Assembly: GCA_052390415.1 (NCBI GenBank)
Contig: JBQTGY010000051.1
Coordinates: 1-53,184, forward strand
DNA: 53,184 nucleotides
Source: JANNWF01 sp052390415
GTDB taxonomy: Bacteria; Pseudomonadota; Gammaproteobacteria; Xanthomonadales; Xanthomonadaceae
Direction of reading: 5' to 3'
Part shown: positions 27,190 to 34,986 of the stretch, in pieces
Layout of the letters: each line of letters opens with the position of its first letter
Position numbering within the stretch: the stretch's first letter is position 1
Notes under the pieces: model-generated
What the model saw: the letters and a program-made list of their open reading frames with translations, nothing else
Told to the model about the DNA's origin: nothing
Database searches by the model: none
Program-made: the position numbers and the translations under genes

Positions 27190-27378
27190 GCCCCTCTGTC
27201 CTTGTTGCCTGAGAGTTTGGGATGGCAATACGCCATCCGGTGCCCCTTCGGCGCCGGGTTTGACCGGTCTCTCCAGAGTTACTCGCGCGCGACGGTACGG
27301 TGAGCCTGAGCGATTACGGGCGTTGCGCCTTCGGCAGCGGCGTATTCCAAAGGAATCGACCGCTTCTCCCGCCGCGAG
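27190..27378 (-). promoter_or_regulatory. Tandem glycine riboswitch in gcvP leader
   Basis: Two glycine aptamers read on the minus strand. Aptamer 1 has GGGAGA (27370-27365), GCCGAAGGCGCAACGCC (27335-27319) and CTCAGGCTCACCGTACCG (27310-27293). Aptamer 2 has CTGGAGAGACCGG (27276-27264), GCCGAAGGGGCACCGG (27252-27237), AACTCTCAGGCA and AAGGACAGAG (to about 27191). These are the conserved glycine-aptamer segments in the right order and in tandem, directly upstream of a glycine-cleavage gene. Family identity is firm; exact ends are approximate. Confidence 0.93.
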
Positions 27379-27393
27379 CATTGAGTGGGGCGA

Positions 27394-27399
27394 AGTATA
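27394..27399 (-). promoter_or_regulatory. Probable -10 element of the gcvP riboswitch transcript
   Basis: TATACT on the minus strand (seen as AGTATA), about 18 bases before the first riboswitch stem, at the right distance for transcription to start just ahead of it. The -35 region (GCCGTG at 17 bases) is weak. Confidence 0.55.
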
Positions 27400-27509
27400 A
27401 CGGAGGCTTGCCCTGCCACGGCTGACACGCCAGCCCACTGGCATAAGCAGCCGGCGAATTCGGCGGCGGCTACGCGGCGCACGTGCGCTTTACGACCGCA
27501 GTAGCGCTC

Positions 27510-27550
27510 TGAACCTCTGGTAGCGCGGAGCTCGCTCCGCTGCGCTCCTC
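27510..27550 (+). repeat. Short palindromic repeat (GTAGCGCGGAGC type)
   Basis: GGTAGCGCGGAGCTCGCTCC followed by GCTGCGCTCC is built like the family A repeat at 7943 (GTAGAGCGCAGCTTGCTGCG) but diverged. It sits in the stretch 27400-27870 between the gcvP promoter and the tRNA-Leu terminator, where I see no confident gene. Confidence 0.5.
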
Positions 27551-27562
27551 AATACACTCGAC

Positions 27563-27712
27563 CTAACTCGCACAGTCGTTCTGCCGGGTGTACTTCGCCG
27601 CAGTCAACATCGATGCGCCCAGCGTCACCACGCTGCCCACCAAGATCCAAGGCGTGGGAAGGCTCAGCAGAACGGCGGCGTACACGGAATAGACCCGATC
27701 TGCGAGCACCAT
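27563..27712 (-). CDS. Possible 49-residue membrane peptide or gene remnant
   Basis: A frame beginning MVLADRVYSVYAAVLLSLPT and continuing through PWILVGSVVTLGASMLTAAK would give a small protein with one or two hydrophobic helices and the tail YTRQNDCAS. The ribosome site is poor (GGA directly before the ATG). The frame continues upstream through the tRNA-Leu terminator, so the longer version is not real. Kept only because the hydrophobic pattern is not random-looking. Confidence 0.2.
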   Translation of the reverse strand: MVLADRVYSVYAAVLLSLPTPWILVGSVVTLGASMLTAAKYTRQNDCAS

Positions 27713-27872
27713 TCCGACGAGAAAGCGCCTGGAATTACCGGGTGAGCGAGGCGCTTGGGTGCACGGTGGGACCAGCCCGATCGTCGCCTCTCTGCGTCGG
27801 GTCCAAAGATGAACCCATTCGTGTACCCAAACCGTTCCGGCTTGGGTGGAACGCACTGGCACAACCAGAAAC

Positions 27873-27897
27873 AAAAAACCCGCCACAAGGCGGGTTT
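27873..27897 (-). terminator. Rho-independent terminator of tRNA-Leu
   Basis: On the minus strand, arms AAACCCGCC (27897-27889) and GGCGGGTTT (27884-27876) with loop TTGT, followed by further T residues (TTTG). A textbook terminator 45 bases after the tRNA-Leu 3' end. Confidence 0.9.
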
Positions 27898-27941
27898 CGT
27901 TGAGTTCACGGGACGTGGTGTGACGTCGTGGAACTCTGCAT

Positions 27942-28026
<85 letters not shown>

Positions 28027-28076
28027 AGGTGTTTCGCTTGCGCGTGCTTTGCAAACTAGCCGCGAGCGAGCCGCGA

Positions 28077-28105
28077 ACGATACGGCCGTCGTTGGCGGCT
28101 GTCAA
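28077..28105 (-). promoter_or_regulatory. Sigma-70 promoter of tRNA-Leu
   Basis: On the minus strand, TTGACA (28105-28100), a 17-base spacer and TATCGT (28082-28077), about 50 bases before the mature tRNA 5' end. A perfect -35 and correct spacing. Confidence 0.8.
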
Positions 28106-28152
28106 CGCGTGAGGCTTGGTCGCCAGAAATTGGCCGCGTGTAAGATGCGGCC

Positions 28153-30771
28153 ATGAAAAAGAAAACTGAGATGGGTGGGGCCAAGTCTGCTGCTCGTGGC
28201 AAGCGCGGATCGGCGTTGCCGGGCTGGTTGCCGGAATCGTTGACGCGCGGGCTTGAGGCTGAAGCGGCGCTGGGCAAGGGCGCGCGAAAACCAGCGAAAG
28301 CTAATCTCGCCGTCAGCCAGGGGGCTGGCAGCAAGGTCGCGGCAGGCTTTCCGCCGATGGGCAAAGCTGCTGCGGCCAAGGGTCCGCCGGTCAAGTCCTC
28401 CAAGCCGACGCGCTCGGGCCCAAAGGTCAATCTGAGCAAGCGGGATGCCAGCAAGCCAACATTGAACGAGCCGTCGACCGGCAAGCCTGCTTTCAGCAAA
28501 CCTGCTTTCAACAAGCGCGGCAAACTGGCTGATCCGCACGCCGAACGCGAGGCGCTGCGCTACGAAAATCCCATCGTCAGCCGCGAGGCGCTGGCCGAGT
28601 TCCTGTCGGCACAAGGTGAGCCGATGGATGCGGAATCCATCGCGCGGGCGCTGAAGTTGACTGCGCCGGATCGTTTTGAGGCGCTGACCCGGCGCTTGGC
28701 GGCGATGGTGCGCGATGGCCAGTTGATGCTCAATCGACGTGGCAGTTATGCGCCGGCGGCGCGTCTGGACTTGATCGCAGGCGTCGTCATCGCCAATGCC
28801 GATGGTTTCGGGTTCCTGCGTCCGGATGCGGGTGGCGACGATCTGTTTCTGCCACCACGGCAGATGCGCGAAGTCATGCACGGTGATCGTGTGCTGGTGG
28901 CGCAGGCGGGTGTGGATGCGCGCGGTCGTCGTGAAGGTGCCGTGGTTGAAGTGTTGGAGCGCCGCACCACGCGCTTGGTGGGGCGTTATGCCGAGCGTGA
29001 TGGCGTCGGTTTGGTGCTGCCGGATGATCGTCGACTCAATCAGGACATCGTCATTCCGCCGGCCGAAAAAGGCGAGGCGCGCAACGGTCAGATCGTGGTC
29101 TGCGAGATCACCGCTGCGCCGGCCAATGGGCGGCCGCCATTTGGTCGCATATTGGCGGTGTTGGGCGATGCCTTGAAGCCATCCTTGGTCGTGGAAATGG
29201 CGATTCACGGTCACGGCATTCCGCACGAATGGCCGCAAGCGGCCTTGGAAGAAGCCGCGCGCGTGCCCTTGCAAGTGCCGGTCGCAGACGCGGCGGCACG
29301 GGTCGATGTGCGCAGCATGCCACTGGTCACCATCGACGGTGAAACCGCGCGCGACTTTGATGATGCGGTGTGGTGCGAGCCCAATGCGCGCGGGTTCCGT
29401 CTTGTCGTCGCCATCGCCGATGTGTCGCATTACGTGCGTCCCGGCACCACGCTGGATGACGAAGCCGCCAAACGTGCGACCTCGGTGTACTTCCCGGGTT
29501 TTGTGGTGCCGATGCTGCCGGAGACCTTGTCGAATGGCATCTGCTCGCTGAACCCGAACGTCGACCGCATGTGTTTTGTCTGCGACATGCAGATCGATCG
29601 CGACGGGCTGGTGATGTCGTCGAAGTTCTATGAAGCGGTGATGAAGTCGCACGCGCGTCTCACCTACACGCAGGTGTGGGCGGCCATCGGCGAGAACGAC
29701 GCCGTCGCGCAAGCACAGGTCGGCGCGTTGATGCCGCAGTTGCAACGCCTGCATCAGCTCTATCAATTGTTGGCGAAACAACGTCAGGCGCGCGGCGCCA
29801 TCGAGTTTGACAGTCCCGAGATCGACTTCCGTCTGGGGCCGGCGGGCGAGGTGATTCAGGCCGCGCCGACCGAGCGCAATGACGCGCACAAGTTGATCGA
29901 AGAATGCATGATCGCGGCCAATGTCGAGGCGGCGAAATACCTGCTGCGCAAGAAGCTGCCCGCGCCGTACCGCGTGCATGATCGACCGCCGCAATCCAAG
30001 TACGAAGACCTGCTCGAATTCCTCAAAGAGTTCGGTTTGAGCATGCCACCGTGGGAAAAAGTACAGCCGCGTGACTTCACGGCATTGTTGAAGAAGGCGC
30101 GCAAGCGCCCGGATGCCGCGTTGCTGGAAACGGTGTTGCTGCGTAGTCAGTCCTTGGCGGTGTATCAGCCTGAAAACCTCGGCCACTTCGGCTTGGCGCT
30201 GGAGGCCTATGCGCACTTCACCAGCCCGATCCGGCGTTATCCCGATCTGTTGGTGCATCGCGCGATCAAGCACGCGCTGACCGGTGGCAAAGCAGCGGGA
30301 TTCATCTATGCCGAGCACGAGATGGTGGCGCTGTCCGAACACTGCTCGCAGTGTGGCCGACGCGCCGATGAAGCCGAGCGCGAAGTCGATGAACGCTATC
30401 GCTGTGCGTGGATGGAGCGCCACATCGGTGCACAGTTTGATGGTGTGGTCAGCGGCGTCACCTCGTTCGGTGCCTTTATCGAACTGACTGAATCACGGGT
30501 CAGTGGGTTGGTTCACGTCACCCAGTTGCCGAACGACTATTACCACTTCGATCCGGCGCGAAAACTGATGAGCGGCGAGCGCACTGGCTTGCAGATTCGT
30601 CTGGGCGACCGGGTGCGCATCCTGGTGCTGCGTGCCAGCTTGGAAGATCGCAAGATCGACTTCCGTTTGGTCTCACACCTCGGCAAGCCGGTCAGCGAGC
30701 GGCAGCCGACGCCGGGCAAGGGCGGCTTCTTTGACAAAGGAAAATCCGATGCAGGCAAGGGCAGGCGCTGA
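28153..30771 (+). CDS. rnr: Ribonuclease R
   Basis: RNase R is a processive 3'-5' exoribonuclease able to degrade structured RNA. The 872-residue product has an unusual basic, Ala/Pro/Lys/Ser-rich N-terminal extension (about 1-125, with repeated KPAFSKPAFNK-like units). Then come a winged-helix domain (about 130-190, SREALAEFLSAQGEPMDAES), cold-shock-type OB domains, the RNB domain with catalytic aspartates in TIDGETARDFDDAVW (near residue 395-410) and a C-terminal S1 domain (FDGVVSGVTSFGAFIELTES). It ends with a basic tail (KGKSDAGKGRR). The ATG at 28153 is the first Met and gives MKKKTEMGG. Its stop overlaps the rlmB start (TGATG), the usual rnr-rlmB pair. Confidence 0.96.
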   Translation: MKKKTEMGGAKSAARGKRGSALPGWLPESLTRGLEAEAALGKGARKPAKANLAVSQGAGSKVAAGFPPMGKAAAAKGPPVKSSKPTRSGPKVNLSKRDASKPTLNEPSTGKPAFSKPAFNKRGKLADPHAEREALRYENPIVSREALAEFLSAQGEPMDAESIARALKLTAPDRFEALTRRLAAMVRDGQLMLNRRGSYAPAARLDLIAGVVIANADGFGFLRPDAGGDDLFLPPRQMREVMHGDRVLVAQAGVDARGRREGAVVEVLERRTTRLVGRYAERDGVGLVLPDDRRLNQDIVIPPAEKGEARNGQIVVCEITAAPANGRPPFGRILAVLGDALKPSLVVEMAIHGHGIPHEWPQAALEEAARVPLQVPVADAAARVDVRSMPLVTIDGETARDFDDAVWCEPNARGFRLVVAIADVSHYVRPGTTLDDEAAKRATSVYFPGFVVPMLPETLSNGICSLNPNVDRMCFVCDMQIDRDGLVMSSKFYEAVMKSHARLTYTQVWAAIGENDAVAQAQVGALMPQLQRLHQLYQLLAKQRQARGAIEFDSPEIDFRLGPAGEVIQAAPTERNDAHKLIEECMIAANVEAAKYLLRKKLPAPYRVHDRPPQSKYEDLLEFLKEFGLSMPPWEKVQPRDFTALLKKARKRPDAALLETVLLRSQSLAVYQPENLGHFGLALEAYAHFTSPIRRYPDLLVHRAIKHALTGGKAAGFIYAEHEMVALSEHCSQCGRRADEAEREVDERYRCAWMERHIGAQFDGVVSGVTSFGAFIELTESRVSGLVHVTQLPNDYYHFDPARKLMSGERTGLQIRLGDRVRILVLRASLEDRKIDFRLVSHLGKPVSERQPTPGKGGFFDKGKSDAGKGRR

Positions 30772-31508
30772 TGAGCGAACAATGGATCGCCGGCATCAAT
30801 GCCGTGCAGGCGGCGCTCGAAGGTGAGCGCGGGCGTTTGCGCGAGGTCTTGATCGAAGCCCGCGCCAAAAATCCGCGCTTGACCGAGCTGGCTGAACTTG
30901 CCAAAGCGGCGGGTGTTGAAGTGCAGCACGTGGCAGCCGATGCGCTGGCGCGCGCGGTGCCAGGCGTCAAACATCAAGGCGTGGTCGCCCAGTTGGCAAT
31001 CCAGGTCAATCTGGGCGAAGGCGATCTGGACGAGTTGTTGGGCCGCGTCGAAAACCCTTTGCTGTTGGTGCTGGACGGCGTGCAGGATCCGCACAATCTG
31101 GGCGCCTGTCTGCGCAGCGCGGAAGCGGCCGGTGCGGTGGCGGTGATTGTTCCGCGTGATCGTGCGGTCGGGATTACTCCCGTCGTGCGCAAGAGCGCGG
31201 CGGGTGCCGCCGAACGGGTGCCGCTGATTCGGGTGACCAATCTGGCGCGGACGTTGAAGACCTTGAAGGACGCCGGCGTCTGGATCGTCGGTCTGGCGGG
31301 TGAAGCCGAGCAGTCGCTGTATTCCATCGACATGCGTGGCCCGATCGCGATTGCGATGGGCGGTGAGGGTGATGGGCTGCGGCGATTGAGTCGCGAGAAT
31401 TGCGATTTTCTGGCGAAGATTCCGATGCGCGGCCAAGCCGAAAGTCTGAATGTGTCGGTCGCCAGCGGCGTGGCCTTGTTTGAGGCCCTGCGGCAGCGCG
31501 GCGGTTAG
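30771..31508 (+). CDS. rlmB: 23S rRNA (guanosine-2'-O-)-methyltransferase RlmB
   Basis: A 245-residue SpoU-family methyltransferase that 2'-O-methylates G2251 of 23S rRNA in the peptidyltransferase region. It has the N-terminal substrate-binding domain (IAGINAVQAALEGERGRLRE) and the SPOUT knot motifs: LVLDGVQDPHNLGACLRSAE (motif 1), AIAMGGEGDGLRRL (motif 2) and IPMRGQAESLNVSVASGVAL (motif 3). The start overlaps the rnr stop (TGATG); AGGGCAGG lies upstream. Placement after rnr supports RlmB over TrmH. Confidence 0.95.
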   Translation: MSEQWIAGINAVQAALEGERGRLREVLIEARAKNPRLTELAELAKAAGVEVQHVAADALARAVPGVKHQGVVAQLAIQVNLGEGDLDELLGRVENPLLLVLDGVQDPHNLGACLRSAEAAGAVAVIVPRDRAVGITPVVRKSAAGAAERVPLIRVTNLARTLKTLKDAGVWIVGLAGEAEQSLYSIDMRGPIAIAMGGEGDGLRRLSRENCDFLAKIPMRGQAESLNVSVASGVALFEALRQRGG

Positions 31509-31529
31509 CAGACGCGTGCATAAGCCGGC

Positions 31530-31645
31530 CAAGCCGCTCCGGGAGGGCCGCGCTCTTTTGGAGGGCCGCGCTCCCGCGCGGCTGCTCATGAGCAGTTCGC
31601 CGGTGCCAGAAGCAGGGCCGCAGGAGCGGCGCCCTCCTCAACAGT
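31530..31645 (+). repeat. GGAGGGCCGCGCTC palindromic repeats
   Basis: GGGAGGGCCGCGCTC (31541-31555) is repeated at 31559-31573 as GGAGGGCCGCGCTC within a GCCGCGCTCC/GCGCGGCTG palindrome. An inverse, GGAGCGGCGCCCTCC, lies at 31623-31637. It is related to the hairpin at 24048. It fills the gap between rlmB and the acyltransferase, where no promoter is clear. Confidence 0.65.
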
Positions 31646-31674
31646 GCTCTCTCGCCGCAGACGCGATCTGCTGA

Positions 31675-32688
31675 ATGCGTTTCGCCGGCCTCGACGCCCT
31701 GCGATTGATCGCTGCCGCATTGGTGCTGCTTGCCCACGGCGCATTTTTTCTCTACCCGTTGCTGCCCAACTACGACCTGTGGTTGGGGCTGGGATGGATC
31801 GGCACCGAGGTCTTCTTTGCACTCAGTGGATTTCTGCTGATTCGCGCCTTGCTTGCGGATCGCAGGCAGTCTCCGGCCGCCGCCGTGCGCGTTCGGTTGC
31901 TGCGCGTGATGCCGTTGTTCTGGGTGTTCGTCGCGATCAACCTGGGTCTTTGGGGGTGGCAACATGCGACCCTGCCGGAGCGTTGGTGGAGTTATCCGCC
32001 CTTGTTGCAAAACAGCTGGGCGATGCACCCGGCGTTTTTCGGTGAGGCATGGAATTTGCCGCCGCTGGTGTTTTTCTGGTTGCTGATGGTGCCGCTTGCT
32101 GGCCGGGCCGCATCACATCCAGATCCTCGCAAATACCTGCGAAATGCCTTGCTCGGCCTGGCTTTGATCGGCTTGGCCTTGCGCCTGGTGCTGGTGCATG
32201 TGCTCGACCCAAGCTGGGATGTCGGGGTTCGCAAGTGGCTGCCGATGCGTCTCGACGCCTGCGTCTGGGGCGGCGTTCTGGCCTGTTGGCAAGCGCGTAA
32301 GTCGTCATCAGGCAAGCACACGTCTTGGGTGGTGAGTGGACTGGCGCTCGTCCTGCTCAGTCTTGTCCTGTTCGTGTGCTTGCCGCGCGACAGCAGTCTG
32401 TTGGCACGTAGCGCCTTGTTCTCGATGATCGGCCTGGGCTGCGCCTTGCCGCTGCCTTGGCTTTGTCGGGGTGTGTCCACCGCTGCCCTTGGCAACCTTG
32501 CCGGTGCGGTGTTTGCGCTTTATCTCGTCAACATGCCGCTGATCCAACTGGCGGCCATGTTTGACGTGTCGGCGATCGGGGCGCTGCCCGCATTTGCGCT
32601 CTGGCTTCTGACCAGCATGGCGTGTGCGTGGTTGCTCGCAAGTGCACTCGCGCGGTCAAGACTGTTTCGGCAACGACTTGTTGGGTGA
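31675..32688 (+). CDS. Acyltransferase 3 family membrane protein
   Basis: A 337-residue polytopic membrane protein with about nine to ten hydrophobic helices. The N-terminus FAGLDALRLIAAALVLLAHG, then GTEVFFALSGFLLIR, is the classical acyltransferase-3 (OafA/NodX-like) start, including the conserved Arg and His in helix 1. Such proteins transfer acetyl or other acyl groups to cell-surface glycans or lipids; the substrate cannot be read here. No good ribosome site precedes the ATG. The last 33 bases overlap the convergent hydroxylase gene. Confidence 0.85.
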   Translation: MRFAGLDALRLIAAALVLLAHGAFFLYPLLPNYDLWLGLGWIGTEVFFALSGFLLIRALLADRRQSPAAAVRVRLLRVMPLFWVFVAINLGLWGWQHATLPERWWSYPPLLQNSWAMHPAFFGEAWNLPPLVFFWLLMVPLAGRAASHPDPRKYLRNALLGLALIGLALRLVLVHVLDPSWDVGVRKWLPMRLDACVWGGVLACWQARKSSSGKHTSWVVSGLALVLLSLVLFVCLPRDSSLLARSALFSMIGLGCALPLPWLCRGVSTAALGNLAGAVFALYLVNMPLIQLAAMFDVSAIGALPAFALWLLTSMACAWLLASALARSRLFRQRLVG

Positions 32689-33498
32689 TCGTCGCAACAT
32701 CTGCCACCAATCGCGGAACGGTGAAAACATCGCGCTGACAGGATGATTCAGATCCTCGCCGCTGTGCAGGCCCGTCGCCGGCCACTCATCGCGCCTTGGC
32801 GCGACGTAGGTGCCGAACAATATGTCCCAAATTGGAAAGAATGCGGCGAAGTTGACGTCGGTATGTTGTGGCTTGATCGAATGATGCAGCCGATGCACCT
32901 GCGGCCCGGTAAACACGCGTGACAGCGGACCAAACGAAATCCGCAAATTGAGATGGATCATGTAGCCCCACAGCAGCAGCACCGACCACAGCCAAGTGAT
33001 GGTCGGCGGCGAGATGGCGAAAACCATTCCAAACGGCAGGAAGACCAGAAACACGCGTAACGGCTCTTCCAGCCAATGATGCCGCTGGCCCGTGGTCACG
33101 TTCACCGAGCGCTCGGCGTGGTGCAGTTTGTGCTGGGCCCACAGCCACGGACTCATGTGCTGCAAGCGGTGCAACCAGTAGTAGAAGAAGTCAAAGCACA
33201 GGAAAAACAGCAGGCCTTGCAAAAGCTGCCAGCCAAAGCCGTCCGGCAGGCGGATCGCCAACCAACCCCCATGTTCGGTTATCCATGGCGCGGTGATCGC
33301 GGAAAGTGGGGGCACCAGCAGGTGGGTCAGATAAATGAACCCCACGGTGTAGCCGACATTGAAGGCGATGTGCTGCCAAGGTTGATCCCGCTCGGCGAGG
33401 TAAAGGCGCTCCAGAATCAGGCCGATCAGATAGACCAGCCCCACGAACTTCCACGTCACCAGGCTCTGGATGAATGCATCTTGCAGGGCGTCATACAT
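32656..33498 (-). CDS. Fatty acid hydroxylase / sterol desaturase family protein
   Basis: A 280-residue membrane di-iron enzyme. Histidine clusters are complete: HRLQH (110-114), HKLHH (123-127), HRLHH (202-206) plus His212 and other His. Four or more membrane helices surround them. Family members hydroxylate or desaturate lipid substrates such as fatty acids, sterols or carotenoids. No carotenoid or sterol genes are nearby, so a membrane-lipid substrate is a guess. The start at 33498 gives MYDALQDAFIQSLVTWKFVG. It converges on the acyltransferase with a 33-base overlap and diverges from the M50-type protease gene. Confidence 0.87.
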   Translation of the reverse strand: MYDALQDAFIQSLVTWKFVGLVYLIGLILERLYLAERDQPWQHIAFNVGYTVGFIYLTHLLVPPLSAITAPWITEHGGWLAIRLPDGFGWQLLQGLLFFLCFDFFYYWLHRLQHMSPWLWAQHKLHHAERSVNVTTGQRHHWLEEPLRVFLVFLPFGMVFAISPPTITWLWSVLLLWGYMIHLNLRISFGPLSRVFTGPQVHRLHHSIKPQHTDVNFAAFFPIWDILFGTYVAPRRDEWPATGLHSGEDLNHPVSAMFSPFRDWWQMLRRSPNKSLPKQS

Positions 33499-33607
33499 CC
33501 GACCAGTTTAACGTTGCCAACGTGAATCCATCGGGGCGCATGGCTGCCGACCAAGCCGATGCAGGAATTTTCAATGCGCAGCAAAGGGTTCGAACTAAAC
33601 TTCGCCC

Positions 33608-34321
33608 ATGAACAGTGCAGCCCCATTGCAGCAACGCCAGGCCAGTCAGGCGCTGATGATCGCCATCGTCGCTACCTTGGCCCTGTATTGGTTGCCCTAC
33701 GTCAACGTGTTGTCGTGGCCATTGTTGATGCTTTCGACCTTGATGCACGAGTTGGGACACGGCCTCACTGCCGTCTTGCTGGGTGGCAAATTCCAGACGA
33801 TGACGATGTGGGCAGACGGCTCCGGGGTGGCTTCACACCGCGGCCATTACGGCGCTTTTGCGCGCGCCACGGTATCCGCAGGTGGCTTGATCGGGCCGCC
33901 GTTGGCCGCGCTGGCCTTGTTTCTGGCCGGACGTCGCTCGCGCAGCGCGCATGCGGCCTTGGCGGTGTTCGCGGTCTTCTTGCTGCTGGTCACGGTGCTG
34001 TGGGCGTCCGGCGCGTTCACCGTGCTGTTCTGCCTGGGTTTGGCCGCATTGCTGGGTCTGCTCGCGTGGAAAGCGTCACCCGCAGTGAGTCAGATCGTCT
34101 GCGTGTTTCTCGCTGTACAGATGGCCTTGACCTCGTTCTCACGTGCCGATTATCTGTTCACCGCGGTGGCAGAGACGGGACGCGGCAGCATGCCGTCCGA
34201 CGTCGGCCAGATCGCCCAGGCCTTGTGGCTGCCGTACTGGTTCTGGGGCGCACTGATCGCGGCGCTGTCGCTGGCGATTCTTGGTTACGGCGCTTGGCGA
34301 TTCGCGCGCTCGTTGGGTTGA
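33608..34321 (+). CDS. M50-type (M50B) intramembrane metalloprotease family protein
   Basis: A 237-residue protein with about six membrane helices and an HELGH zinc motif (residues 47-51) inside a hydrophobic helix (LLMLSTLMHELGHGLTAVLL), typical of the M50B-type peptidase family. A conserved GPP lies further on (GGLIGPPLAALALFLAG). Substrate unknown. The family includes spore- and stress-related site-2-like proteases, but many members are uncharacterised. It begins 109 bases from the divergent hydroxylase; a shared promoter region is likely. Confidence 0.8.
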   Translation: MNSAAPLQQRQASQALMIAIVATLALYWLPYVNVLSWPLLMLSTLMHELGHGLTAVLLGGKFQTMTMWADGSGVASHRGHYGAFARATVSAGGLIGPPLAALALFLAGRRSRSAHAALAVFAVFLLLVTVLWASGAFTVLFCLGLAALLGLLAWKASPAVSQIVCVFLAVQMALTSFSRADYLFTAVAETGRGSMPSDVGQIAQALWLPYWFWGALIAALSLAILGYGAWRFARSLG

Positions 34322-34394
34322 GCCGGCGCGCCGTTCACGAACGCCTCTTGCAAGCGTAAGGTTGGCACTTGGTCCGTAAGCGGCGGAGTAGGTG

Positions 34395-34961
34395 ATGCGC
34401 GTGCTGATTGCAGGGGTGCTGGCAGGGATCGCTTTGTTCATCTGGGGCGCGATCGCGCACACGGCCTTGCCATTGGGTGAGGCGGGAATGCATGCACCCG
34501 GCAACGAAGACGCCATTCTGGCGGCGCTGCGCGAAGGCTTGCCGAAGGAGGGCATTTACATGCTGCCGTACATCGCCAGCGAGGAGATGTCCGATGAAGC
34601 GGCAATGCAAGCTTGGGTCAACAAGTCCCTGGCCAATCCCTATGCGATGGTGATTTACCAACCCCAAGGGCGCGACAACTCGCAGATGGGGTCGATGTTG
34701 GGCCTGCAGTTCGGCAGCGATCTGGCGACCGGATTTGCCTTGGCCTGGGTATTGAGCTTGATCGCGACGGGATTCGGCCGCCGGCTGGGTGCCGCGGTCG
34801 CGATCGGCATCATCGGTTGGCTTGCGACCAGTGTGCCTTCCATGAATTGGTATCGGTTTCCACTGGATTCCACCTTGGCAGGATTGGTTGAAGAGTCAGT
34901 TGGCTTCTTTGTCGCTGGGGCTGCCGCCGCCTGGTGGTTGGGGCGCGCTCGCGCAGACTGA
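34395..34961 (+). CDS. Hypothetical membrane protein
   Basis: A 188-residue protein that I do not recognise as a named family. An N-terminal helix (VLIAGVLAGIALFIWGAIAH) is followed by a soluble segment (EAGMHAPGNEDAILAALREG, then YIASEEMSDEAAMQAWVNKS). Three further helices follow (FALAWVLSLIATGF, AAVAIGIIGWLATSVP, VGFFVAGAAAAWWLG). GGAG precedes the ATG by 6-8 bases. A GTG one codon earlier is possible. It is 25 bases from the next gene on the same strand, so they may be co-transcribed. Confidence 0.7.
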   Translation: MRVLIAGVLAGIALFIWGAIAHTALPLGEAGMHAPGNEDAILAALREGLPKEGIYMLPYIASEEMSDEAAMQAWVNKSLANPYAMVIYQPQGRDNSQMGSMLGLQFGSDLATGFALAWVLSLIATGFGRRLGAAVAIGIIGWLATSVPSMNWYRFPLDSTLAGLVEESVGFFVAGAAAAWWLGRARAD

Positions 34962-34986
34962 AACGGTCGCCATCGGAAGCTTGTTC

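Noticed and set aside
27713..27886. Upstream extension of the small hydrophobic frame at 27563-27712
   Set aside because: It begins inside the tRNA-Leu terminator, so it is not a credible gene start.
28102..30423. 773-codon open frame on the minus strand opposite rnr
   Set aside because: It lies wholly antisense to the clearly coding rnr gene, is His/Arg/Gln-rich and unlike any protein, and also crosses the rnr promoter. High GC makes long antisense frames common here.
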